A DNA stretch of 64,000 bases. Source: Edaphochlamys debaryana (lineage: Eukaryota > Chlorophyta > Chlorophyceae > Chlamydomonadales). This document shows positions 1-11,213 of the stretch, in pieces. The position numbers and the translations under genes were made by a program. The notes under the pieces are model-generated. The model worked only from the letters and a program-made list of their open reading frames with translations, ran no database searches and was not told where the DNA came from. The stretch covers positions 558,001 through 622,000 of the forward strand of contig JAEHOE010000060.1 in the NCBI GenBank assembly GCA_016858145.1, given 5' to 3'. Position 1 is the first letter of the stretch, and each line of letters begins with the position of its first letter.

Positions 1-1416
1 CCCATCCTCCACCGGGAGGGGGCGGGAGCAGGGTTTCAGTGGTTTGGCTCCTCTGCTTGCACTCGGGTTGGCTGTATGTGCCCACCCATACCGGCCATTT
101 TGAGTTTCATCCTGTCATGTCCCTGCACTGGTTCCCCAACGTGATCGCAGGCAACGGTCAATGCGCGGGCCGCATGCATGGAGGGCCGCCTGCTTTGCAG
201 CTGCCCCCGCGAGGACCACTCCACAAAGCCCAACGTATGGGCCGAATGGGCGCTAAGGCCATTTGCTGTTCTCTGCTGTCAGCAGGGTGGGCTATCCCGT
301 TATGGCGGCGGAGAGGTGCAGCTCGCTCTGCTGTCGGGCTCGTCCCCGTGCACCTGGGCCTGTGGACGACACCACTCAGGCTTGGGCACGGCAGTGCCGG
401 CCTTCCATGCTTGGCTGATACCTCAGTTGCATGCCTGAGTGTGATCTGCAGGCTTTTCCCCCCCATGGCTCAACCTCCACGCGCGTACTCAGTCAGAGTG
501 TGTTGCTAGCTAACCTTGCGCAATTCTCTGAGGGCAGTCGCGACACGGTGCACTTGCTCTAAGCTAAGAGGTGGATGGGTCGCGTAGCAGATGGGTGAGG
601 GGCTCAGCCCTTTTTCGCCCCCATGGGGGCGCCCAGCGCTTGTCCCCCCATATCCCATAGCGCCTTCGTGCCCCACCCGGCAGAACGCAAGGGCAGATGC
701 GGAGCGCACAACAGGCAAGCGCGGCGGAGCGGGAACCGATATGTGTGCGCCGTGACCCTGCTGGTCCTATCCTGGGCACACCATCGCACCGGCACCAGCC
801 GCCTGTATCTATAGTTTGATTCCGTCTGGAGCGGGCCTTGGAGGATATTGCCCTCAAGCATCGCCCGCCCACAGCAGGGCCCGCAGGGCTCCGGGAGATG
901 GATGGAGGGAGCCGACGGATGCACACAGCGGGCGGCCGGAACACATGTCATCGGGGTTGCTGCCTACAAGCTTTGTATGTCAGACCATGAGGAGAGAGTC
1001 ACTTTGCTGTACGCTATGCTGTATTGTGGTTGGAGTAGGGCATTCATGACAGATGGTCAGATTGGTCACACGCATTCCGGAAATGGAGGATGGGGCTGCC
1101 TTTAGTACGCTGCTCGTGTTTGCTTTGCGTAGGGCTTTAGGTAGGGGGGGCATAGCCCCGCTTCAGGTAGGGATAATCGAATGCCAACGGGGAGCAGTGG
1201 AACGACGTGAGGACGGCAGGCATAGCGGTGGGGGCGGTGCTCGAAGCAGGAGGCACCGGCGTTGGTGTGGTGGACGGTAGCACTGACGCTGCAAGGCTTA
1301 TGCAAGGCTTACGCGGGTCAAGGCAGACCGGTTGACGCCAGGGGGTCGCGGACTCGTAACGAGGGGGGACCCAAACAAGGCCGGAACAAGGGGGTAGACT
1401 GAGGTAGGGTCGGCGA
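1..1416. other. left-edge non-coding region
   Basis: No reading frame here has convincing protein character or splice-linked continuation. All long frames are arginine/proline-rich shadows of GC-rich DNA. The right edge abuts the 3' end of the retrotransposon copy on the minus strand. Nothing else is recognised. Confidence 0.5.
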
Positions 1417-3363
1417 CTTAGGAATGACGCATTACAGGGTTGCGTCCAGCGGGCAGCAAGCTGCCGGCCCCGCACAAGGGGGAGAGAGTCAACTTCCCCC
1501 GACCCCAGGCGTACCCTAAGGGAATGTCCAACACCGAGGCAGCCACCTACTCCAACCCATACAGCGACAGTCTCAGCCCGAGAGGGCTAGCCACATGAGA
1601 TCATCATAAGCACCACAACCACGCCGAGTCAGGGGGAAGGCGGCTCGACATCCGCAGGGGGGTTGAACCGCGGCTTCCCGGCGACGCCGCCCAGGAAAGG
1701 GTGCTCGGGCGGAACGTCTCTCCACTTCTTACTGAAACCTTGACCACAGTCTTCCGCAAAGGAGCGAACACGAGCCCAAAATTCCGCAACCACTTGCAAA
1801 CCAAGTCGAGAAAGGGTGGCGCGCCCAAGCGGGGCACCTGTCTCCGGGCGGGCGGCATAGAGCCACTGACGTCCCCGCTCCAGAGCAGCCACCGCAGCTA
1901 GGCAGACCACATCCCAAGTCACACCAGACACGCCCACAGGCGGAGTCACGAGCCACAAATGCTGCTTGCCGAGGGCATAGCTAGGAGTCCATCTGTACAG
2001 TTCTTCTTCAAGGGCCTCACGAAGAGCACCAGCGACACAGCAAGACCAGAAGTGGTGCGTCCGATCCCCTTCATCCATCCACACACCACATGGGCACATC
2101 GCAGGGCCTACTCCCCGAGCAATATCAGCTGCATGCATCCCAAATCCCGCAAACCCATTAAGAGCCAGACGCCAGAGCGGTTCTTTGTGTTCCGGCTCCC
2201 ACCGCACCGCCCAAAGCCGCCGCAGAGCTGCGGCGAACGCAGACAGTGATTCAGGCGGCGCAGCGGGAAGGGACAGGGCCTCCGCAACGAAGGCCCGATG
2301 GCGCCGCGCCAGCGATTCCACCGACGCGGAGAGTTGGAGCTGAGTAGCGGCCCGAACCGTGAGCTGGATCACGCGGCAGGGAGCACCCGGCGGCAGCGTC
2401 CAGCCCACGGCAGGGGCGATGATGCGACAGGCAGCCAGCAGCGGCGGGGCCGCGGCCGGCCCACCAGGCGCCAGCCGTGCAGCACGTGCAGCCTCCACCC
2501 AAGCTGGGGGGATACGCTGCAGCAGTGCTGCAAAGAGGCCAGCGGCCCGAACTCCGCAGTGGAGCTCGGACGGTAGTGTGAACCATTCCGAGACGCCGAG
2601 CACACCAAGAACGACGTCAGAGCGGTACAGGGGCAGGCAACGGCGAGCCCAGCGCGGCGACGGGCGCCCGCCAGGCCGCCGCTCCCATTGACGGTTGAAG
2701 CGACGGAAGGCATCCACCACCGCAACCGCCATGCCCACGCAACGAAGCGAAGGCACGTCGAAGAGGTCGGGGAAAGCCACATGTAGAGGCTCGCCGCCAG
2801 CATCAAGCGCGGGATTGCCCCACAGCGGAGCGTGGTAGCACCATGGCCCCGCTGCTAGCAAGTCCCACGCAAGTACAGCCGGCGGCGGAAGAGTAGTGAA
2901 GGCAGAGACAAGACGTTTGAGGGCGGGGCAGTCGCTGGGGATGGGGCATCCGAAGAGGCGCCCGCCAGCGGCTGCAGTGAGGAGGGCGAGGGGGTGGGCG
3001 GCCGGATGGAGACGACGAAGTTGCGCCATCGCCACCGCCACCCAGGTGGGCACACTAGGCAAGAAGCCCAGCGCGCCTTGGATAAAGCGTGAGGCCAGGC
3101 AAGCATGCCGGGCCTGAACGTGCTCACGCAGCGGTAGGAGGCCGAAGCCGCCAACCACAGGCGGGAGCACGAGGCAGTCCGACGGCAAGCCAGGCAGGCG
3201 CGTGCGTCGCGTGTCGGCGTCAGCGTCCGGAGCCAGGCCCCGATCCACCAGCGCCGCCACACGACTGCCGAGGGTCGACAGCGCTGAGGCTGACGGCAGG
3301 CGGGAAAACTCAAGATGGTACAGAACTTTACTTAGCGCATACGACGAGGCCGCAAAAGCGCCT
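1417..3363 (-). mobile_element. non-LTR retrotransposon (LINE-like), 3' part, copy 1
   Basis: An open frame of about 578 codons runs from just after an in-frame TAA near 3364 to a stop near 1629, followed by a ~210-bp 3' UTR. The protein begins with a thumb-like segment (YHLEFSRLPSA, then GGFGLLPLREHVQARHA) typical of the C-terminal side of LINE reverse transcriptases. It later carries a C-x-C...H-x-x-x-C zinc-knuckle-like cluster (CPCGVWMDEGDRTHHFWSC), as in plant and algal LINE ORF2 tails, and ends EHPFLGG...PPADVEPPSP. The catalytic palm with its xADD motif is absent, so the copy is 5'-truncated or disrupted and cannot be autonomous. Its last ~415 bp match the copy at 57855-58273 at near identity, in opposite orientation. 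The upstream limit is set only by loss of the frame. Confidence 0.8.
1629..3363 (-). pseudogene. reverse transcriptase C-terminal fragment (ORF2 tail)
   Basis: This is the coding part of retrotransposon copy 1. It reads without stops for ~578 codons but lacks the polymerase active site and any clear start codon, since the first available starts are GTG codons. Similarity to LINE tails is by motif recognition (thumb, zinc-knuckle, HPFLGG terminus). An intact relative elsewhere in the genome should show the missing endonuclease and palm. The long uninterrupted frame and the near identity to a second copy suggest recent insertion. Confidence 0.7.
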
Positions 3364-3364
3364 T

Positions 3365-3835
3365 AGGCTGGGGACTGAGGGAAGCGGAGGTGTGTCCTCA
3401 GGACGGACTGCGCGCTGCGTGGTACGATTTATCGCACTCAATGAATGCATCGCAGGACACTGCAGCAGCAACCTGACCAACGGTGCAGCCTACGCGTGTT
3501 AACTACGTCCAGGAGTCGGTACCTCCGAGCTCGTCGACTCAATCCTAACTCCACGCGCTCAGGCGCAAAAGGGAGATCGCCTTAATTCTGTTCTAACGCC
3601 CTTGAGAACGCCAGCCTGCGAAGAACGGGCGGCAGCCTGCCGAGTGCACATGCGCCGATGGCAGGTACCGGTTTCGCCCGTGGTCCCCCCTGACTCCCTG
3701 TGACCGCGATTTAACAAACAAAGCATAGTTACGCGGTTACTCTAGCAACAAGGAGAACATCGGCATAACGAATTTTTGACTCGAGTTGTTGGACGTCAGG
3801 TCGCTGAGCCCGCCTCACGCTGGCGCCGGGGCGCC
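3365..3835. other. spacer between retrotransposon fragment and kinase gene
   Basis: About 470 bp. It should hold the kinase promoter and 5' UTR. I see no TATA box or repeat I would defend. The frame of the kinase first exon is open for 20 codons upstream of the chosen ATG, but without an earlier ATG. Confidence 0.4.
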
Positions 3836-6800
3836 ATGAAGTCCTACGACTGCGGCGTAGTCCCAGCCCTGAGCCTGGAGGCGCTGAAGGTCGGCGCCAG
3901 GCTTGGGGAAGGCGGCTTTGCAAAATGCTATGTAGGAGAGGTCAAGGACGCCTCTAGTGGGCGTCGGCAAGCAGTAGCAATCAAGGTCCTGCGGATACAA
4001 GCAGAGAGCGTCGACGCGAAGACCAGAGACCTGCACCGACGACTCTTCCTGCTCGAAGCCAACATCACACACCATCTGCGGCACCCGTGAGCCGGGGTAC
4101 TATGTACGTCAGGGGTAAACGCCCCTGGAGGACCGGGGACATCAGATGCTGGGCTGCACGCAAAGTGTGAACCGTGAAGCTGGGCGAAACCGTCCCTGCG
4201 CGGCACTACGGGCACAAAACCCCGTGCCTTTTGGTGATACGGTCACGAAGTCCGCGAGCTGTCGCCCAATTTCCTTCCCCTTCCCGCCCGCAGCCATATC
4301 GTAGGCTGCGTGGGCGTCGGCGAGCTGCCCCCAAACTTCACTCCCGGCCAAGCGCAACCTGCTCTCGCGTTAGCGCTGGAGCTATGCGAGGCGAGTTCGT
4401 AAATCGGCCGGGGGGCGGGCAGCGGGTGGGCCCATGCCGGCCCAGGGCGCCCGCCAGCAAGAGCGGCAACCCCAGCGACCGCACCCCTTTCATGCTCCGT
4501 CAGATCTGACTGGGTTTGCCTGACGTTCCTATCCTTCCGCAGGGCCACAGCCTGAAGCACCTCATCACTCGCGCCATGGTGACCGGCCCCCGCACGTACC
4601 GCCTGGGGCAGGCGCTCGAGTGGCTGACACAGGTGAGGGGCGGCGGAAACGTCAGCATCTTTCAACTCAGGTTGCGGTCAGGTTCCGTGAGGGCTGGGCT
4701 CTGCACCGCTCCGCATGTGGTGCCACGGAGGGCGCCGCTCTTGTGTTGTGGCCTCCGGTTGCAACCCTCGGTCCGTGTTTGGTTCCTGACATCAAGCCTT
4801 CACGGTGTGCCCCCCCGCCGCCGTTACAGCCACCGTCCCTCCCGTCATGTCCCTGGGCCCCAGGTGGCGTCCGCCCTGGCCCACATGCACGGCCAGAAGC
4901 CGCCCGTGGTGCACCGCGACTGCAAAGCGGTGAGCGGGCCCAGAGCAGACAGATGATACTGCACCCCGCCGTGCCGTTATCGTTGGCTCCTGCGCCCTAG
5001 CCTACCCTCACCGCCTGACCCCCGGCTCCAACTCTTACTCCAACACTTCCTCCCAATTCGATCTGCGTGCAGGAGAACGTGCTGCTCAAGCGCGAGGGTA
5101 ACCGCATGGTAGCCAAACTGGCCGACCTAGGGCTGGCCGTGCGCCTGAGCGACACGAGGGGCGCTATGCTGCGGTGCAAGACCGGCGGCAGCTCCGCGGC
5201 GCCCTCGCCTGCGGCGTCGTCCAAGAGCCTGCTGCGGGGACCCTCGGCGTTGCTGCCCGACGGCGACGCAGGGGCGACGGGGGCGGCGGCGGGCGCGGGC
5301 GACGAAGACGAGGACAACCCCCGCACGCCGTTTCGGACGCTCAGCGCGCACTTCGCCAGCAGCAGCCGGCCCGTCAGCCGGCGGGCCAGCGTGGCAGACC
5401 TGAGCAAGCGAGGTGCGGCCCAAGCGGGGCTTGGTTGTGAAGGAACCGGACGGGAGCAAGCACACTCACGCCAGGGGCCAGAGCATTATGCCCACGTTTA
5501 GCTGCGCATGGGCCTTGTCGCCTGACCCTAATGTGCATGCCCCGGCTGCCCCTCCCCTCTGTCCCCGAGCAGTCGGCGCCGGTGCCTACACCTCGACCGG
5601 CGGCCTGGCGTCTCGTCAGGTCTCGGTCGCCGGCGGCAGGATGTCTCGCCTGGGCATGACAGACGGCGGCGGGTGAGTGGTAGAACAGCATCTCCCGCAA
5701 CCTTCACACTTACACGCTCCCTGCGCACCCTAGCTATTCGCACCCCTGCCCACGTCCGCCGCGCGCACGCCCCCTGTCGTGGCTGGTCCTCGTGTGCCCC
5801 TTTCAGGGCTGCCTCCTCAACCGGCGGGGGCGGGGGCACGGGGGTGGACCCAGCCCTGCTGCAGGCGCTCCAAGTGAAGCTGTCGGAGGAGACGGACGGC
5901 ACGGAAGGTAAGTCAGCTCTAAACGAGTGCTTCCCGGTGCTTCCTGGTTTGTTCGCCACTTGTAAAGCGAGCAGCGGCATAGCGTAAGCCCTCTCGCACT
6001 TGTGTGCCCTCTGCCCTACACAGAGTCTGCGGTGCAGTCCCAGACTCCCCCTTCCAGCAGTCCGGGGCGGCTGGGCCTCCACGCGCCCCGCAGCTTTAAG
6101 GGAGGCAACGCCCGCCTGAACCCCATCGGCACGGGATCGCCCGCTGCCTCGCTGCCCCTGAGCAACTCCCCTGGGGTGAGCGCGCCTCAAACTTGCTGCG
6201 TAGTGCTCGAAACAGGGCATCGATTATGCCAGCTCAGTCCAATCGGCTCGCGGCCCCTGCTGGCCCCTGAGCGCACCCTACTTGCGCCGCCTCAACCCGC
6301 TCCCAACCGTTTCTAACCGCCACCCCCGAGCGCAGTCGCTGGCCGTCGCTCGCATGGTGACGATGGCGCTGCCTGGAGGCGCTAGCGTGGTGGGCGTGGG
6401 CTACCGCGATCCCTTGGGCAGCCCCGCCTCCGCCTTCCCGCTCCGGGCCGCAACGGACGTGAGCCCCGCCTCATTCCGCTCTGGGTCCTACGGCCGCCCG
6501 CCGCGGCCCCCGTCCGGCCTCATCCCCAGCGGTCTGCCCACCCGCATCGGCTCCCAGGCCCAGGGAACCAGCCCCTTTGCCGCGTCCCCTGCGGACGCCG
6601 TCCTGGGCCCAGACCCACGCAGTGCCCTGATGGCTGCACTGGGCGCCGCTCCACAGCCCTCGGGAAACGAGGAGCCACGCGGCCAAGGAGCGGCCGCCGA
6701 GACCGAGGCTGGGCGGGCTCCGGAGCGGGCGTCATCGCCCGGCAGCAGCCCGGCTGGCAGCCCTGCCGGCAGCCCCACGACCAGCCCCGAGGTCAGCCCC

Positions 6801-8476
6801 AAGATGCCCAAGATTGTGGACTCGGCCGGGGATCAGGGGGGCTACGTGGGCGGCTCCGCGTTCGCCGCGCCCTCCGTGCTGGGCCCCAAGCTGCAACTGG
6901 CGACGGGCAGTACCGACGAGGCAGCCACGGTCCAGGCGGCCACAAGCAAGGAGGACAAGGAGGAGGAGCCGCTGGAGGAGGGGGACTGTGAGGTCCAGAG
7001 CGAACTGAGCGCGGACAGCAGCGCTTCGGAGCAGCCGCTGCCGCCCACGCTGAGTGCCGAGGTCGAGTGAGTGGCTTGGACCCCACGGCGATCTACCCTA
7101 CGCGCGCACCAGGCTTGCCGTTACCGCTGCCTCTCGGCTGAGCCGCGCGCCCCTCCATCCGTGTGCGCTCCTGGTCCCACACTGCTCCCCCCCGGTTGCG
7201 CCGCCCCCAACCCGCAGGCTGCGGCCCGAAGCCCTCCAGGCAGTGTCAGCGGCGCGCCCCGAGGCTGGGCTCCGCCGCGTGCGCTCGCTTCTGGACCAGC
7301 TGGGCGTGCCGGAGCTGCTGCCGCTCAAGCGCCACGAGATGGAGTGGGTCTACGGCCTCACGGGTGAGACCCTCCCGGGCACTGGGCGCCGGGGCTTTCT
7401 TTGTTGTTCGCTAGCATCCAGGGCTTGGGTGAAAGCTAGCTGCGCTTCCGAGGTGCGGCACGGCCCAGCCCGGACGACCCGTCCGGGCTGGTGTGCCGGC
7501 CTGATGCACAGCCCGTGACCTATGCTGAGGATGCCGGTTTCTTTCCCTTACTCATACCCGCCAGGCCGCGCGGGCTCGTACATGTACATGCCCCCTGAGG
7601 TCTACAGGTGCGTGTCGCTGACACCAGTGAGGGTCTATTTGTTACGTGGCCCCTCGTTGCCGTCTCCTCATTAGTCATTCACTCACTGCCCTTGTCGCCT
7701 CTCTGCCACAGAAACCTGCCGTACAATGAGAAGTCCGACGTGTTCAGGTGCGTGCATGTCCAGGGTGTGTTTGGAGGCGAACCCCGCCATTCCCTTACCC
7801 GCGCGCAAGAACTAGCAGCCCTCCAGTGGCAGGCCCGCCTCGAATCACCGTATGGCCCCGCTGCCCCCGCACCTACCGCACATGCGCCATGCACTGCCCG
7901 CCGTCCGTGTCACCTCTGCCCCGCAGCTTTGGCGTGCTCGCGTACGAGCTGATGGCCAAAGACCTCTTGGTAGTGTCCATCTTCAACACGGGCCGGGCCG
8001 CCAAGATGGGCGTCCACGACCCCATGGCGTACGCCGAAATGGTAGGCCTCGTGCAGCCGTTCGTGTCTGCCCCAGACGCCTTTGGACGAAATGCATGGCG
8101 TCAACCATACATACCCCGCATATCCGACCCGAGCAGCACAGAGGCCGACAACCCCCTGCTCCCTCCTCGTCGACTGCCCGCTGCGCCCCCCCAGGTGGCG
8201 TCCGGCTATCGCCCAGCCCGCCCTCGCGCCCTTCCCGATGACGCCTGGGACCTCATCTGCGAGTGCTGGCACGAGGACCCGGTGCAGCGGCCCCACATGG
8301 CTGACGTGGAGCGGCGGCTGCGGGCCATGGCGGCGGCGCTGCAGAAGGGGGCGGCCGGAGGCGGCGGCGCGGGCGGCAAGCCGACGGCCGACGGCGCCAA
8401 GGCGGCGGCGGGGAAGCAGAAGGCGAGCGGCCGCGTGGAGATCGACGCCCCGGCGTGCCGCTGCGTTATTTCGTGA
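3836..8476 (+). CDS. TKL-type protein kinase with giant activation-segment insert and C-terminal CaaX box
   Basis: Spliced model of 849 residues in 14 exons: 3836-4086, 4294-4390, 4543-4632, 4864-4929, 5073-5412, 5573-5672, 5807-5907, 6024-6175, 6336-7066, 7218-7363, 7565-7607, 7712-7747, 7927-8041, 8195-8476. The glycine loop is GEGGFAKCYVG (from residue 24), the ATP lysine lies in VAIKVL (K50), the catalytic loop is HRDCKAENVLL (HRD 163-165), and the metal-binding motif is DLG (186-188) instead of DFG. The activation segment then runs ~500 Ser/Gly/Pro-rich residues before the APE-equivalent PPE (701-703) in SYMYMPPEVY. SDVFSFGVLAYEL follows, and later CWHEDPVQRPHM, a TKL-like subdomain XI. 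The protein ends CRCVIS: CVIS is a good farnesylation box and a second Cys two residues earlier could be palmitoylated. All catalytic residues are present, so an active, membrane-anchored Ser/Thr or dual-specificity kinase is inferred. Substrates are unknown. Intron 2 uses a GC donor. Confidence 0.85.
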
Positions 8477-11132
8477 GCAGCGGGCAACGCCGGCTGTCCG
8501 GTGGATGACTGAGCTGGCTTGCGCAGCTGCGAATACGGCCCCGATGACCACCCAAACGCGACCACGTCTGCATCGGTCAGCTCTGCCACAGGTACAAGCA
8601 TGAGCTGCCAGGGCCCAGGCGGCCAGATTACCCCAAAATTTGGACTCCCAGGAACCAGATTCCGTGACGATCCAGAGCACGTGGACCGCATCAAGCGTAC
8701 TGACATCACCTGCGTGACCGAAGCACGTCCCGGCTCCCAGCTCAATATCCATAGCGCTTTTGGTAAGGAGGACAGCTCCGGTACTGCAGATGCGTGCTGC
8801 ATGGAAAGGCTCTCGGCAGCAGCTAATGAGATGGGGAAAGCGCTAGCACACCAACCGTCAGACAGAACACATAGAATCACAGCGTAGGCTTGAGACAGAT
8901 CGGCGTGTGTTGGAGCTCGAATTGATTCCGGGGCACGACTGAGAGACTTGTTGGTGAGCACTGCAGCGGACTGATTCGGACGGAGCTGGGACCGATACGC
9001 ATTGGCATTATGTGGGACTGAGGGGAGGTCCATTGGCGTCCGCGCGGGATTGTGTAGCGGTGGGTTCCCTGTGGGATTGTGGGATTGTGGGATTGTGTGC
9101 AGGACTCCTATGGTTCCGACAGCTGAGTCGCGGCAACCAATGCGTACGGTGCACGTAGCTCTGCCGACAGCAGGACCACCAGCACATAGGTGTTGGGGGT
9201 CGATTGTTGTTTGTTGATTTCTTTCAGTGAGGGTGGTCTTCGTGTGTGCCGTATTGAGACGACCTCTGAGCGCTTCGGCCCTTCTGAGGTAACGGTATCA
9301 TCCCTGGAACCGAACGTGAGTGTACGGCTGACGTATGGCGAGTTCGAGCGAGCCGCACAGTCTGCTTATCTGCCTGGGTTTCGCTGGGCCGTGTAGGTCC
9401 GCGCAGGCTTCTTGAGAGTTTATGGTGGGTTTGCGAGTGATGGAGGGGCCGCGTCACTGGGGTGAGGCCCCGTGCGTGCCTCTTGCACGCTGAAGGGTGT
9501 TCCACAAGTGATATTGACATCCGGCTGAGCTATGTCTGGGAGGCATGGCCATTCAACGCTTGCCCAAGAGATGCCCTGAGATAACGAGGTTACCGGCGCG
9601 TTATGCTAGCGTGGGCCTAGATAGCTAGGTTGCCGGTGTGGTACTGACTAGGAGGGCCAGACAGAGGGGCCGGTGAGCCTACCGGCTTGCGGGTTGCGCC
9701 CGGGGGCTCGGGAGATTGTGAAGGAACTGTATGGACGCGGGATGCGCTGAGCAATGGATTGTTCCCATGCCGGGGCCCCCAACGGCCAGTGGGGTTCCCA
9801 TGGCATGCTGGCTCGCGCCTGGTGTGAGTGAAAGTTATTGATGGAGCGACAGGCGCAAAGTCGTTACCGCTTGTGGTGGTGGGGCGCAGGGCTGGAGTGA
9901 TGCGTCTGGCAGTGGCAGCCGTGGGAGGGCCACCTTACAGATTCGTGTGTATTGTGGCACCAATGTGAGCTTCCTAAGTTCTTTGCCGGGGCCATTCCGC
10001 TCTTGGCTGCGGTATGGTAGCCCTACAGCCGCTTGCTGTGTGCACCTACCTGTTCACGTGTGCAGACCCTGAAGGTGGGCAGGCGTGAGGCGTCGCCGGG
10101 TGGAAGCCCCTGCCGCTCTCCCCCCTGCCTCCCCCTTGGCGCTGCTTCTTTACTTCATGCTGGCTGGCGTTTGCGAGTCGAAGGCTCGTGGCATGCTTCG
10201 GAGTGCATGCATGTTGAACAGTTTGATAATACCACTATTAACCAGCATAGACTGTCAGGCGTCAGAGCTCAGTAGGAGCGGACGACCAAGGACGGGGACT
10301 CTCGAGGGCCCTGGCTTTCGTCAAATCCCAAGCGGTCCTGGCTTCACGTCAGGTTCATTCTCAGTGATTTGAGTGTTCTGGCTAGGGCAGGCCTGGGGTA
10401 GATAGGTGTCAGAGGGGCGCCCCTACAAGAAGCATATGCCGACCGGGTTTGTCCCGACCAGTCGTGCGTGTTGGGCAACCTGCGGTATTGCTTTGCAGCT
10501 ATGCCTTGAGGTTCAAACGCAAGGCACGCATGTATGGTCCTCGCGTGTGCATGCAGGAGGTGGGGGGCCCTTGCGTCTGTTGGGGCTGCGGCTTGCCGCT
10601 TGAGGCAGCTGCCTCTGCAGAGCCGCTCTACCACGGACAGCCCCATTGCACTATTATTTCGGTGTGCTCGATGCAGGTTTGCTCGGTGGGTAGCAGCGCA
10701 TCCAGCTGTGTGCAGGGTTGGGTGGGCTGCATGCCGTGCGTGTTATGTGGTGTGCGAGGCGTAGTACGTACTAGAGGCGCTTGGACTTGCAGCTCTGGGA
10801 CACATGTGGCGGAGTGCGCGGCTTCGTATGGGGGAGCATGTGCAGAGGGACTTCGAGGGACGTCGTTCGCTGTCGGCCCGCCCAGGCAGTGCCGGCGTGC
10901 GTGGGGCAGTGGCCAGCGCCGTCTGGCTGCGCGCTGCGGACCTGCGGTTGCGCCCGGGCCTGCGCTGCTTGCGGCCCACCCTGGCCATGTTGAATATTAA
11001 GTACTAAGAGCAGGCCTCTGCTGCGCATATGTAAAGCCTGGCCTCTACCTTTCATGCCTAACAAAGGTCCCGGTGGCCGCTGAACACGTGGCGGGGCACC
11101 AGCCGGGATTCATAGCAACGAGCCACTGCCAG
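8477..11132. other. intergenic region between kinase and acyltransferase genes
   Basis: About 2.7 kb with no supported gene, between convergent genes. Frames at 10033-10372 and 10449-11000 look like shadows: Cys/Arg/Gly-rich, no domain, no splice partners. It contains a short octamer tandem repeat at 9063-9095 and otherwise unique moderate-GC DNA. Confidence 0.45.
9063..9095. repeat. octamer microsatellite
   Basis: Three perfect copies of TGTGGGAT followed by a degenerate fourth. Confidence 0.8.
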
Positions 11133-11137
11133 TTACA
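11133..11137 (-). terminator. TGTAA poly(A) signal of the MBOAT gene
   Basis: TGTAA on the minus strand, 77 nt after the stop codon at 11214. TGTAA is the established poly(A) signal of volvocine algae. Confidence 0.6.
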
Positions 11138-11213
11138 CACCGAGGTCCAAATTCCACTTCATATTCACGCTCGCCTCCCTGCCAGCCGTCTCTTCCCAGC
11201 CCCCTTCTCCCCG

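Noticed and set aside
10449..11000. 183-residue Cys/Gly-rich open frame (+)
   Set aside because: No domain, no splice partners and shadow-like composition; lies in the intergenic region before the MBOAT 3' end.
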